Below are positions 15,448-23,550 of a DNA stretch of 37,532 nt, one piece after another. This stretch comes from JBBKWJ01 sp037968895. Its GTDB lineage: Bacteria > Actinomycetota > Acidimicrobiia > Acidimicrobiales > SZUA-35. The notes under the pieces are model-generated. The model ran no database searches, was not told where the DNA came from, and worked only from the letters and a program-made list of their open reading frames with translations. How positions within the stretch are numbered: position 1 is the stretch's first letter; each line of letters starts with the position of its first letter. A program made the position numbers and the translations under genes. The stretch lies in NCBI GenBank assembly GCA_037968895.1, contig JBBKWJ010000024.1:1-37532 (forward strand), read 5' to 3'.

Positions 15448-15698
15448 TTCTCGGGCTCCGTCACGTAGATTCCGCAATTGTTCAACTCGGCGCCTGAACC
15501 TTGCCAGAGCGCACCTCGGCTGTGGTGGGTGATCACGTAACTCTTCATCCCTCGCCACGGACCGATGAAGAAGCGCATTTGCTGCTCACAAAGAACAAGC
15601 GGTCCTTCGTACTCGATCAGATTGCACTCGGCCGGCGAAAGGCGGCGGATTGGGTTGTTGCGGTGCTCCCGCCCAAATCCGTCACGCTCCGGGCTCAA
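15444..15698 (-). CDS. Small unknown protein coupled to the helicase and ABC ATPase genes
   Basis: An 84-residue protein with no recognised family. It is supported by context: its TTG start at 15698 overlaps the helicase stop (TTGA), and its stop overlaps the ATPase ATG (ATGA), a chain of coupled genes. The sequence is soluble, with an aromatic middle part (LIEYEGPLVLCEQQ, MRFFIGPWRGMKSYVITHH) and three Cys residues spread along it; there is no signal peptide or membrane segment. A shorter form starting at the internal ATG (15578, about 44 residues) cannot be excluded. Coding status is likely but not certain. Confidence 0.55.
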   Translation of the reverse strand: MSPERDGFGREHRNNPIRRLSPAECNLIEYEGPLVLCEQQMRFFIGPWRGMKSYVITHHSRGALWQGSGAELNNCGIYVTEPEK

Positions 15699-17410
15699 AA
15701 GCGTTCCCGCCTCACAGTAATTTTCTTGCCTCGAAGCTGCACGCCGCGCATCGCCTGGATGACGTCGTCAGCAGCCGAGTCGGGAACCTCGACCAGCGAG
15801 AACCGGTCGGTGATCTGGATTGAGCCGATTTGTTTACCGCTGATCTGCGACTCACCCGCAAACGCACCGACGAGGTCGGCAGGGCGGATGCCAGCGTTTC
15901 GACCGGCGCTCACGTAGAGCCTGGTCATACCTTCGGACGACTGGTGCTTGTTCGCGCCACTCTTGGCGCCGTGGCTCTTGTTGCCACGGTCGTCACGGTT
16001 AGGACGGCCACCACGATCGGGGCGGCTATCGCCCTTGGCGCCCTTCGCCGACATGTCGGGGATCTCACGCTGATCGGCGTCTGGGCTTGTCGCCTCATGG
16101 GCGATTCGGATAGCAGCAAGTGCAATTTCTTCGATGTCGTACTCGGTAGTGAGAGCCTCGAGCACGGCATGAAAGTTCTCGTTGTCTTCGTCGTCGAGCA
16201 AGGTTTCGACGAGTGTCGCCCTTGTGATCTCGAGGCGACGCGAGTGAAGGTCGGCGACGGTTGGCACCTTTTCGATTGCGATGGTGCTCTTGGTGACGCG
16301 CTCGACGTTCTTTAGGAGGCGGCGCTCGCGAGGATCGGCCAACGTGATGGCGACTCCCTCGCGTCCGGCACGTCCGACGCGCCCAATTCGGTGCACATAG
16401 GACTCGGTCGACTGGGGAACGTCGTAGTTCACCACGTGGGTCAGATGGTCGACATCAAGACCGCGGGCGGCGACATCGGTAGCGATAAGGAGGTCGGCCA
16501 CCTTGTTGCGGAGCCGGTTCATCACCCGGTCACGGGCCTCTTGGCTCAGACCGCCGTGAAGCGCTTCAGCGCGATAACCGCGGCCGTTGAGGATCTCGGA
16601 AAGTTGGTCGACCTCGTTGCGGGTTCGACAGAAGACGATTGCAGCGTCGGGAGACTCGACGTCGAGAACCCGTCCAAGCGCTGCCGCCTTGTGGCCCCGG
16701 TTGACGATGTAGGCAACCTGGCGAACGAGCGGTGCACCATCGCTGGTTGACTCTTCGCGTTTGATGCGGATCTGGATGGGATCCTTTTGATGGCGCTTCG
16801 CAATGTCGTCGATGCGGCGAGGCATCGTGGCCGAGAACAGCACGGTCTGGCGATCTTCTGGCGTTGCGGAAAGGATTGCCTCGAGGTCTTCGGCGAAGCC
16901 CATGTCGAGCATTTCGTCGGCCTCGTCAAGAACGACCATTGAAATGTTGTGGAGCTTGAGCGTGCCGCGCTTGATGTGATCGAGCGCCCGCCCTGGCGTT
17001 GCCACCACGATGTCGACGCCGTCGTTAAGGGCTCGAAGCTGACGCTGGATTGGCTGACCGCCGTAGATCGGCAAGACGCGGGCCTTGATGCCGCGGCCGT
17101 AACGATGGGTGGCGTCGCATACCTGAATGGCAAGCTCACGAGTTGGGGTGAGGACGAGACCAAGTGGGGCTTTCCCCCGCTTGTCGTTGCGCCCGAGCAT
17201 TTCGAGAAGAGGAAGCGCGAAGGCCGCGGTCTTTCCTGTACCAGTAGCCGCCTGGCCGAGCACGTCGTGGCCCGCGAGAACGATGGGGAGGGCCTCGGTC
17301 TGGATCGGTGTTGGTTCTTCGTAGCCCAGTTCGTTCAGGGTGTTTAGCAGCTCAGGGCCTAGGCCCAGCTCCTCGAACGTCTTTGGGTCGCCGGAATCAT
17401 CGGTTGTCAT
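15695..17410 (-). CDS. deaD: DEAD-box ATP-dependent RNA helicase (DeaD/CsdA-like)
   Basis: A 571-residue RNA helicase with all core motifs: Q motif around PTPIQTEA (33-40), Walker A ATGTGKT (55-61), PTREL (89-93), TPGR (138-141), DEAD (162-165), SAT (193-195), ARGLD and HRIGRVGRAG. The two RecA-like domains (about 10-375) are followed by a helical dimerisation-like region, a basic Gly/Asp/Arg-rich linker (about 455-490) and a DbpA-type RNA-binding domain (about 492-571, RLYVSAGRNAGIRPADLVGA). This layout matches CsdA/DeaD, which helps ribosome assembly and mRNA decay, especially in the cold. The ATG at 17410 has AAGGAG 8 nt upstream. It leads the three-gene overlapping run. Confidence 0.93.
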   Translation of the reverse strand: MTTDDSGDPKTFEELGLGPELLNTLNELGYEEPTPIQTEALPIVLAGHDVLGQAATGTGKTAAFALPLLEMLGRNDKRGKAPLGLVLTPTRELAIQVCDATHRYGRGIKARVLPIYGGQPIQRQLRALNDGVDIVVATPGRALDHIKRGTLKLHNISMVVLDEADEMLDMGFAEDLEAILSATPEDRQTVLFSATMPRRIDDIAKRHQKDPIQIRIKREESTSDGAPLVRQVAYIVNRGHKAAALGRVLDVESPDAAIVFCRTRNEVDQLSEILNGRGYRAEALHGGLSQEARDRVMNRLRNKVADLLIATDVAARGLDVDHLTHVVNYDVPQSTESYVHRIGRVGRAGREGVAITLADPRERRLLKNVERVTKSTIAIEKVPTVADLHSRRLEITRATLVETLLDDEDNENFHAVLEALTTEYDIEEIALAAIRIAHEATSPDADQREIPDMSAKGAKGDSRPDRGGRPNRDDRGNKSHGAKSGANKHQSSEGMTRLYVSAGRNAGIRPADLVGAFAGESQISGKQIGSIQITDRFSLVEVPDSAADDVIQAMRGVQLRGKKITVRRERF

Positions 17411-17578
17411 GGCATTGCTCCTTGCGGTGGTGAACGAGAAAAACAGGGACTTCGCTCACCGATAGTTATTAAGGATGCCAAGAAAGCTGGCTATTCGATA
17501 CCGATTTGGGCTATCGGGAGGATCTTCGCCTACTCTCCGACGTGCCGATTGGCCCGAATCCGAGCGTCGAGGAACTCC

Positions 17579-18802
17579 ATGTACGAATGGTCGCCAGAGC
17601 ACAAAATGATCCAGCAGGCGATGCGGGACTTCATCGCGAAGGAGATCGTGCCCATTAAGGAAGACCTCGAGCACGGAGACCTTCCTCCTTACGAGGTGCT
17701 TCGCAAGCTCTACGCAACGTTCGGCATGGACGAGATGGCGCAAGCCAGTTTCGACAAGCGGATTGCGGCCGACAAAGCGATTGAGGCTGGTGGCCCGGCT
17801 CCAGAGAAGGGCAGCCACGGCGGCGGCAACGATGCAGGCTTGTCGCTCATTCCAATTATCGAATTGTGCCGCCATTGCCCCGGCATGGTGACTGCCCTCG
17901 GCGTCTCGACCGGACTTACTGCCGGCGCCATCAATGCCAAGGGGACAATCGCTCAGCGTGAACGCTGGGCCGCCGATGTCATCACGCTTCGCAAGATCGG
18001 CGCATGGGCCATAACTGAGCCAAACAGCGGATCAGACGCCTTTGGATCGATGCTGGCAACGGCTCGCAAGGATGGCGACGAATACATCCTCAACGGCAGC
18101 AAGACGTTCATCACGAACGGGCCATACGCCGACACCATTGTGTTCATCTGCAAGCTTGACGAGGGCAACCCGCCGAAGGAACGCAAGGTGCTTTCGTTCG
18201 TCCTTGACAAAGGCATGCCGGGCCTCGTCCAGTCGAAGCCGCTTCGCAAGATGGGCATGCACTCCTCGCCAACCGGCGAGCTGTTCTTGACCGACGTGAG
18301 GGTCGGCATCGACCGTCTGATCGGTGAGACCGAGGATGTGAAGAGTGGCGGTCGCGAAGGGGCCAAATCGACCTTTCAGCAGGAACGCTCCGGGGTGGCC
18401 GCTATGGCGCTCGGAATTATTGAACAGTGCCTTGAGTTGTCGATTGAGTACGCCAAGAACCGCGAGCAGTTTGGTCAGCGAATCGGCGACTTCCAGCTCA
18501 TCCAGCTGAAGCTGGCGAAAATGGAGGTGGCGCGAATGAATGTGCAGAATCTTGTGTTCCGCACCATTGAGCTTTCGAAAGAAGGCAAGACCATGACCTT
18601 CGCTGAAGCCTCAGCAATGAAGTTGTACTCCGCTCAGGCCGCTACCGAGATTGCGCTCGAGGCTGTACAGCTTCATGGTGGCAATGGCTATATGGCTGAG
18701 TATCAGGTCGAGCAGTTGGCCCGAGATGCCAAGGTGCTCCAGATTTACGCAGGCACAGACGAGATCCAAACCACGGCAATCGCTCGCTCGCTGCTCGCCT
18801 AA
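17579..18802 (+). CDS. Acyl-CoA dehydrogenase
   Basis: A 407-residue flavoenzyme of the acyl-CoA dehydrogenase family, which introduces the alpha-beta double bond and passes electrons to ETF. Conserved pieces are WAITEPNSGSDA (FAD/substrate loop), KTFITNGPYAD, LRKMGMHSSPTGEL, NREQFGQRIGDFQLIQ and QLHGGNGYMAEYQVEQLARDAK. At the usual catalytic-Glu position the motif is IYAGTDEIQ, with Ala391, while Glu269 in FQQERSG sits where isovaleryl- and long-chain acyl-CoA dehydrogenases carry their base. Activity is thus expected with the relocated base. The ATG at 17579 is chosen because GAGGA precedes it by 5-7 nt; a TTG 30 nt upstream is less likely. A loop at about 70-90 (GGPAPEKGSHGGG) is a family variant. 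Confidence 0.9.
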   Translation: MYEWSPEHKMIQQAMRDFIAKEIVPIKEDLEHGDLPPYEVLRKLYATFGMDEMAQASFDKRIAADKAIEAGGPAPEKGSHGGGNDAGLSLIPIIELCRHCPGMVTALGVSTGLTAGAINAKGTIAQRERWAADVITLRKIGAWAITEPNSGSDAFGSMLATARKDGDEYILNGSKTFITNGPYADTIVFICKLDEGNPPKERKVLSFVLDKGMPGLVQSKPLRKMGMHSSPTGELFLTDVRVGIDRLIGETEDVKSGGREGAKSTFQQERSGVAAMALGIIEQCLELSIEYAKNREQFGQRIGDFQLIQLKLAKMEVARMNVQNLVFRTIELSKEGKTMTFAEASAMKLYSAQAATEIALEAVQLHGGNGYMAEYQVEQLARDAKVLQIYAGTDEIQTTAIARSLLA

Positions 18803-18993
18803 TCGCGTGGCGCGAGGGTTTTTGCTGCGTCGAGCAGGAACTGCCATGCGTCGGAGGCCAACCGGCCGCATCGGAGCGACGGGTCGGTGCGAGCGGGACA
18901 CCGGATAGGTCTCGGCGTACTCGTCACGCCCCACGCGGTTCCTGGCTTTGGTGGTTCTGGTGTGACTGGCTCCTTCGGTAGCGACGAGGTCAC
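18799..18993 (-). CDS. Possible small protein coupled to the sugar dehydrogenase gene
   Basis: A 64-codon frame starts with GTG at 18993, overlapping the dehydrogenase stop by 4 nt (GTGA). It ends with TAG at 18799-18801, which interlocks with the TAA of the convergent acyl-CoA dehydrogenase gene. The product is Pro-rich at the N-terminus (EPVTPEPPKPG), has two Cys (IRCPARTD, LRCGRL), and ends in a plausible helix (ASDAWQFLLDAAKTLAPRD). No family is recognised. If it is not coding, this 190-nt stretch holds nothing else visible. Confidence 0.35.
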   Translation of the reverse strand: MTSSLPKEPVTPEPPKPGTAWGVTSTPRPIRCPARTDPSLRCGRLASDAWQFLLDAAKTLAPRD

Positions 18994-20366
18994 CAAGTAG
19001 ATCGTGTTGTTTCGTTGGCGTCGTGGTCAAACCGAATTGTTGCCAGGCGGATCGTGGCTTGGCTGAGGTCTGTCGGACTGTCCCGTGATGGATCGGCAGG
19101 GTCAAGCTTGGTTGTGGCGCCGACGAGTTCCTCTACGGAGCTGTGGTAGAGCTTCCCAGAAATCGGGAAGTCCGAGTAGAAGTAGTGGCCGTCAAGATCA
19201 GAGTTGTTGTCGATCGCGTACCCGCCGGCAATGGCCTCGTTCGGCGCACCGGTGTGGCCGAGCTGGGCGGCCGGGTATGTGAAGCCATTCTGGGCGTCGT
19301 TCAGTGGTAGTGGGGTGACGCCAACGTCTTCACCTCCGGCGGCCAGATGGACAAACGTGCCTTCGCGCTGGGGCCAGCCATAGTCGTCTCCGCCTTTGAT
19401 GATGTTTATCTCTTCGACGTTGTCTCGGCCCGCCTCTGCGACCAGCAGCACGCTCGTACCGTTGTAGCGAACGAATGCAAGATTGTGTGGGTTGCGATGG
19501 CCGAACGAGAAGACCTCACCCGGCATCGACGGATCATTGACGAATGGATTGGACGGAGAGATGCGGTATGGGGACCCGCCGTGCACGGTCGGATCGATGC
19601 GAAGAATCTTTCCGAGTGCATCGTTGTTTTGCCCACCGCCAGCAAGGGCAGAAAGCACTGATCCATCGCCATGCCCAACATAGAGAAGGCCGTAGTTCTC
19701 GTCGCCTGGTGACGCAAAGGGGTCAAACGCGATGCCCTTGATGGGGTGGTCGTAGACCGGCATTCCGACGCGGAACACTTCTCGGTAGCTCGTCGAGATG
19801 GGCTTCATCGTGGTGAGGTCAATGCGCCATTCGATGAGAACGCTGTCCGCCGCTATTGGCGTCGCGACGTCACTGATATAGCGGTGGCCGCCAGTGCTGT
19901 CTGGCCTGCGCTCCATGACGGAGGTATAGAACAGGCCGTTCGTCAGGAAGCCGGGGTGGAATGCGATCGATCGAAGGCCACCGTGGGCGTTGTTTGTGTT
20001 GTCGAGGACTTGGTCAGTCGAGAGTTCAATTGCAGTGCGAACATCGAACCACACTGAGGTCTTTGGGTTGTCGTACGAACCGCTGACTCGGTAAATGAGC
20101 CCGTCGGTCTGAACGCCGACGTAGAGATCACCGCCAACGGACGCAAACGAGTTGATGCGCGGCGGCAGACCGCTTGAAGCATCGGGAAGTTCGATGTAGG
20201 GGCGGACATGTACCTCGAGCCCGTCGTTGCGAACTGGTTGCTTCACTGGGCTTGCCCCAACGCTGCTTGAGATCGTGAACACCAGAGCCAGAGCCCCGAC
20301 GATCGCAGTGATGCGCCGACTCACGCGACTGTGCGTGATGCTGCCTTTCACCGCATTCTGGTTCAT
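18990..20366 (-). CDS. Secreted PQQ-dependent sugar dehydrogenase-like (GSDH/sorbosone dehydrogenase) protein
   Basis: A 458-residue six-bladed beta-propeller of the soluble glucose/sorbosone dehydrogenase family. Diagnostic blocks are RSIAFHPGFLTNGLFYTS, LYVGHGDGS, LGKILRIDP with YRISPSNPF, VFSFGHRNPHNLAF and EAGRDNVEEINIIKGGDDYGWP. The family oxidises sugars or aldehydes outside the membrane using PQQ. No PQQ synthesis genes are in the window, and some family members lack activity, so the substrate is open. The start ATG at 20366 follows GAGAGGGACGA, which holds a good ribosome-binding site; an in-frame codon at 20438 lacks one. Residues 1-43 form a signal peptide with a hydrophobic core (ITAIVGALALVFTISSSV). 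The region 20367-20493 up to the anti-sigma stop holds only its promoter. Confidence 0.87.
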   Translation of the reverse strand: MNQNAVKGSITHSRVSRRITAIVGALALVFTISSSVGASPVKQPVRNDGLEVHVRPYIELPDASSGLPPRINSFASVGGDLYVGVQTDGLIYRVSGSYDNPKTSVWFDVRTAIELSTDQVLDNTNNAHGGLRSIAFHPGFLTNGLFYTSVMERRPDSTGGHRYISDVATPIAADSVLIEWRIDLTTMKPISTSYREVFRVGMPVYDHPIKGIAFDPFASPGDENYGLLYVGHGDGSVLSALAGGGQNNDALGKILRIDPTVHGGSPYRISPSNPFVNDPSMPGEVFSFGHRNPHNLAFVRYNGTSVLLVAEAGRDNVEEINIIKGGDDYGWPQREGTFVHLAAGGEDVGVTPLPLNDAQNGFTYPAAQLGHTGAPNEAIAGGYAIDNNSDLDGHYFYSDFPISGKLYHSSVEELVGATTKLDPADPSRDSPTDLSQATIRLATIRFDHDANETTRSTW

Positions 20367-20493
20367 TCGTCCCTCTCGCCTGCACGCGCTGACCATGCAC
20401 GCTCCGCCGGTTTGTGCCTTGTACACCGTAGAACACACATCGGTCGAGTAACAGAGCAGAAGTCTCAGGCGAGATACCGTGCGTGGCGCCGAC

Positions 20494-21069
20494 CTATTTG
20501 ATGGAACGAAGTGGCGCCAGTGCCTGCTCGCCCTGCATCGTCGCCTGCTTGCCGTGAATTGCGACGAGCGCGGTGACCGCGACTGTGACTAGATGAATGC
20601 CCTCGAACGCCATGTTGACGCGGTGCGCATGGTCGTCGACCAGCGCCATCGCAAACTGCGCCAGCAAGGCGACGGCAGATAGTGCGACGGCGGGTACTGC
20701 GTAACGCGGCCGCCATGCCGTGAGAAGCCCCGCGATTGCAGTGGCAAGACCAAGCGCACCGTCGCGCGTCAGGTGCGACACATCGACATGCTGGCCGAGG
20801 TCGCCAAGCGGGTTGATTCCGAAGAGCCACGGGATTGAAATGAGTAGCTGAGCGCCCGCGACGACGGCAAGAAGGATCCTCAATCGAAGCGAGACGGTAC
20901 CGGGGAGGGGGCCTGATCTTGGGGCAACGCCGTCTTCGACTACGCCAGCGCAGACAGGACACCATGCTGCGTGCGCCTTCGCTCGACGCAAGGCTGATTC
21001 GTCATTGAGGTCGGGGCGGGAGAGAATCGACAACACCTCATTACAGACGCTTGAGCCGTTCGTCATCAC
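20494..21069 (-). CDS. Membrane anti-sigma factor with zinc-binding ZAS motif
   Basis: A 191-residue protein whose cytoplasmic N-terminus carries His33-x3-Cys37-x2-Cys40 (HAAWCPVC) and an additional Cys9, the arrangement of zinc-binding anti-sigma domains. Four predicted membrane segments follow (about 58-80, 97-115, 118-140, 152-170), so it is multi-spanning rather than single-pass. The ATG overlaps the stop of the ECF sigma gene (ATGA), the standard coupled sigma/anti-sigma arrangement. It probably holds the sigma factor inactive until a signal, perhaps redox or copper stress, is sensed. The signal is inferred only from the divergent copper cassette. Confidence 0.78.
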   Translation of the reverse strand: MMTNGSSVCNEVLSILSRPDLNDESALRRAKAHAAWCPVCAGVVEDGVAPRSGPLPGTVSLRLRILLAVVAGAQLLISIPWLFGINPLGDLGQHVDVSHLTRDGALGLATAIAGLLTAWRPRYAVPAVALSAVALLAQFAMALVDDHAHRVNMAFEGIHLVTVAVTALVAIHGKQATMQGEQALAPLRSIK

Positions 21070-21542
21070 GCGGTCCGCCGCATATGGTCGAGATCCTCGG
21101 CCAAGCTTGACCGCGCCCGCGAGAGCCGGGACCGCACTGTGCCGATAGGAATGCCAAGGATGTCGGCGGCTGCCTGGTAGTCGTAGCCGAGGACACCGCA
21201 GAGCGTGATGACTTCACGCTGGGGGAGCGGGAGCAGGCCAAGTAGGTCGTCAACGGCGAAGGAATCGACGTCGACGACACCCTCCTCCGGCAAAGACTCA
21301 AGGGGTGTCTCGTTCCAACGCTGAGCCGCGATGTCGGTCACGCAGTTGCGACAAATTCGTAGCAACCAGCCTTCGAATGATCCTTCGCCTCGAAATGAGT
21401 CGAGATACTGCCACGCCCGGACGAACGTCTCGTGAGCTGCTTCTTCGGCAACCCACTGGTCGGACGAGATTGCCCGCGCGTATGTTGACACCGCGTTGGT
21501 GTGGTTGCGTACTAGTTCGTCGAATCGGTCGTTGTCGTTCAT
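21066..21542 (-). CDS. ECF-family RNA polymerase sigma factor
   Basis: A 158-residue sigma-70 family protein with only region 2 (about 8-75; the core DQWVAEEAAHETFVRAWQYL is the -10 recognition and core-binding helix) and region 4 (about 100-150; LPLPQREVITLCGVLGYDYQ, AADILGIPIGTVRSRLSRAR, the -35 helix-turn-helix). This domain layout and length are those of extracytoplasmic-function sigma factors. It overlaps the anti-sigma gene and is divergent from the copper-handling cassette, whose upstream region contains an ECF-type promoter. A TAGGCT box about 30 nt upstream of the ATG may be its own housekeeping promoter. Confidence 0.92.
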   Translation of the reverse strand: MNDNDRFDELVRNHTNAVSTYARAISSDQWVAEEAAHETFVRAWQYLDSFRGEGSFEGWLLRICRNCVTDIAAQRWNETPLESLPEEGVVDVDSFAVDDLLGLLPLPQREVITLCGVLGYDYQAAADILGIPIGTVRSRLSRARSSLAEDLDHMRRTA

Positions 21543-21648
21543 GTGAGGCGAAGGGTTTGCCCGGGTCTGAAGCCTATCTCGACACCTGAGTTACTTAGGA
21601 GTCTGAGTTGGCGACCCATAGAAAGTGTCGAAGGTCATGTTTCGAGAT

Positions 21649-21674
21649 GGAACTTTTGCGGGCCAGCATCGGTC
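21649..21674 (+). promoter_or_regulatory. ECF-type promoter for the copper/cytochrome cassette
   Basis: GGAAC at 21649-21653, a 16-nt spacer, then CGGTC at 21670-21674. GGAAC with a CGTC/GGTC-like -10 at this distance is characteristic of ECF sigma promoters. It gives an expected leader of about 30-35 nt, with GGGAG as the ribosome-binding site before the ATG at 21715. The rest of 21543-21714 is the divergent control region. Confidence 0.6.
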
Positions 21675-21714
21675 TACGGCGTGGAACTCAAATGAAGCTC
21701 AAGGGAGAAACCAG

Positions 21715-22218
21715 ATGAAACTTTCACTCGTCGCCACGTCGGTGCTTGCTGCAGCTGCGCTCACACTGTCAGCCTGCGGCAGCGACTCGATTGGCGCTGC
21801 GGGCGAAACGACCGACGTTGGTGAAGCAGAATTGGGCGCGGGTGTCGTGGAGGAACTCAGTATCGAGGGTGTCTGGTCCAGAGAGAGCCCATCGATGGCC
21901 AGTAATGGTGCGGCCTACATGGTGATCACTAGCCCGATCGATGATCGCCTCATCGGCGCATCAGTCGACGTGCCCATTGCCGGCCGGGCCGAGATTCACG
22001 AGGTGGTGATGGCCGAAGGCACCATGACGATGCAGCAGGTCGAAGCGATTGAGTTGGCAGCTGGCGAAACAGTTGCGCTGGAGCCCGGCGGCTATCACAT
22101 CATGCTGCTTGAGCTTGTCGAGCCTTTGGTCATGGGCGAAAGCTTTGACCTCACACTCGACTTCGCCAATGCTGGTCCCGTGACCGTCTCTGTCGAAGTT
22201 CGTACTGAGGCCCCATGA
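21715..22218 (+). CDS. PCu(A)C copper chaperone lipoprotein
   Basis: A 167-residue protein with a lipoprotein signal (lipobox LSAC, Cys21) and a PCuAC (DUF461) domain. The copper-binding signature is exact: His95, ten residues, Met106, 21 residues, His128-x-Met130. PCuAC proteins carry Cu(I) in the periplasm or extracytoplasmic space and load the CuA or CuB centre of cytochrome c oxidase, usually together with SCO, whose gene is two genes downstream. The start at 21715 is chosen because it begins the signal peptide (MKLSLVATS) and has GGGAG at the right distance; an upstream in-frame start at 21625 lies before the ECF promoter. It is the first gene of a five-gene run with 4-nt overlaps. Confidence 0.92.
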   Translation: MKLSLVATSVLAAAALTLSACGSDSIGAAGETTDVGEAELGAGVVEELSIEGVWSRESPSMASNGAAYMVITSPIDDRLIGASVDVPIAGRAEIHEVVMAEGTMTMQQVEAIELAAGETVALEPGGYHIMLLELVEPLVMGESFDLTLDFANAGPVTVSVEVRTEAP

Positions 22219-22592
22219 CGCGTATCCCGACGGGCGTAGCGTCATTTGGCATCGCCTCGCTTCTCATTGTGTCGGGCTGCGGCGGTAGCGACGGACCGAC
22301 CCTCACCGCAGAGGGTGAGAAAGGTCGCGATTTAGCCAAAGCTGCGGGCTGCGTGGCCTGCCACGGCGATGACGGCGACGGCGGAGTCGGTCCGGGGTGG
22401 ATCGGCCTGGCCGACTCAGTTGTCGATCTCGATGACGGAACCACTGCAATCGCAGATACCGAGTTCCTGACCCGATCGATAACGGAGCCAAATGTAGACC
22501 AGACCGCCACCTACACTTTGCTGATGCCAGCGAACTCGCTAACCGACGACGAGGTTGCTGCTGTGGTCACCTACATCCAGGAACTGAAGTGA
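22215..22592 (+). CDS. Lipoprotein mono-haem cytochrome c
   Basis: A 125-residue class I cytochrome c. The lipobox ends at Cys22 (IVSGC). The haem motif is Cys46-x2-Cys49-His50 in AAGCVACHGDDG, and the likely sixth ligand is Met104 in TLLMPANSLTDDEV, followed by the conserved C-terminal helix VAAVVTYIQEL. The spacing matches the small cytochrome domains fused to or associated with cytochrome oxidase subunit II. The ATG overlaps the PCuAC stop (ATGA). It probably shuttles electrons at the outer face of the membrane or serves in oxidase maturation; there is no direct evidence for which. Confidence 0.92.
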   Translation: MTRIPTGVASFGIASLLIVSGCGGSDGPTLTAEGEKGRDLAKAAGCVACHGDDGDGGVGPGWIGLADSVVDLDDGTTAIADTEFLTRSITEPNVDQTATYTLLMPANSLTDDEVAAVVTYIQELK

Positions 22593-23176
22593 GACGCTTC
22601 GCCACCCTGCTTCTCCCTTTAGTACTTCTGGTGGGGGCGTGTTCGTCCGAGACGCCGGTCGAATACGCCGGCTACGAGCGCACTCCGCTTCCCGCCGTCG
22701 GCGAGCATGTTCTGCCCGATGCAGAAGGCGGCGAGTTTGCACTTGCCGCGAGCGACGAGCACGTCCTCCTTGTCTATTTCGGCTATACGTCGTGTCCCGA
22801 TGTGTGTCCGACGACCCTCTCCGATGTGCGAACCGCATTGAGCGACATCGACGAACCAGAGCGGGTCGAACTCGCCATGGTTACCGTCGACCCGGAGCGC
22901 GACACCAACGAGGTGATCGCGGGCTACGTCCAGTCGTTCGTGCCGGGGGCCCACGGTCTACGAACCGAAGACGACACCGTCTTGCGGTCTGCCGCCAATG
23001 ATTTCGGGGCCGACTACGACGTTGGCCTTGCCGACGACGGCGAACCTGAGGTTGCTCATACCGGTTCGCTTTACGCTGTTGATTCGTCAGGGAATCTGTT
23101 GCTGACCTGGCCTTTCGGTACTACGTCTGATGACATCGCCTCAGACCTCGAGAACCTTCTCGATCGGGTCGTATGA
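22589..23176 (+). CDS. SCO1/SenC family copper metallochaperone lipoprotein
   Basis: A 195-residue thioredoxin-fold protein anchored by a lipobox (LLVGAC, Cys18). The copper/redox site is Cys69-x3-Cys73 in YTSCPDVCP with the conserved distal His157 in VAHTGSLY. All three ligands are present, so copper binding is likely. SCO proteins assemble the CuA site of cytochrome c oxidase with PCuAC. The start is GTG at 22589, overlapping the cytochrome stop by 4 nt, and the stop overlaps the next ATG. VTVDPERDT matches the conserved SCO loop. Confidence 0.95.
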   Translation: MRRFATLLLPLVLLVGACSSETPVEYAGYERTPLPAVGEHVLPDAEGGEFALAASDEHVLLVYFGYTSCPDVCPTTLSDVRTALSDIDEPERVELAMVTVDPERDTNEVIAGYVQSFVPGAHGLRTEDDTVLRSAANDFGADYDVGLADDGEPEVAHTGSLYAVDSSGNLLLTWPFGTTSDDIASDLENLLDRVV

Positions 23177-23550
23177 TGCCCCTCGGCCGTCGAGCGTGGC
23201 TCCTTCTTGCCGTACTAGCGATGGTGCTCGGGAGCTGTGGCGGCGATTCGTCGATTGACGTTTCGCGCGATGAGTCGGTGTCTGACGCCGACTATGCCTA
23301 CGAGATCCCCGCTGGTGCTGGTGAGGCAATCGATCGCGGTGAGCCGCTCGAGATCTTGCCTGGTGAGCTTGAGGTGAGGGTTGGCGAGGTCATCGAAATT
23401 GTGAATCTCGACGACCGTGGCCACCTTGTTGGCCCGTTCTTTGTTGGCGCACACGAGACACTGCGTCAGAAGTTCTCGTCTGCCGGCGAATTCATCGGGG
23501 TGTGCACCGTGCATCCGTCGGGTGAGCTCGTACTCACGGTCGTCGAGTGA
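23173..23550 (+). CDS. Cupredoxin-like lipoprotein
   Basis: A 125-residue lipoprotein (lipobox VLGSC, Cys22) ending in a single cupredoxin-like domain (about 58-125; LEVRVGEVIEIVNLDDRGHLVGPF). Candidate type 1 copper ligands are His84, Cys111 and His114 in GVCTVHPSGEL. The residue where plastocyanin-like proteins carry the axial Met is Leu119, so the site would lack that ligand. It lies between the SCO gene and a membrane-protein gene, overlapping both by 4 nt. A role in copper storage or electron transfer to the oxidase is inferred from the context. Confidence 0.8.
   Translation: MMPLGRRAWLLLAVLAMVLGSCGGDSSIDVSRDESVSDADYAYEIPAGAGEAIDRGEPLEILPGELEVRVGEVIEIVNLDDRGHLVGPFFVGAHETLRQKFSSAGEFIGVCTVHPSGELVLTVVE

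Noticed and set aside
21625..21715. Longer start for the PCuAC protein
   Set aside because: It would place about 30 residues before the lipoprotein signal peptide and begin upstream of the ECF promoter.
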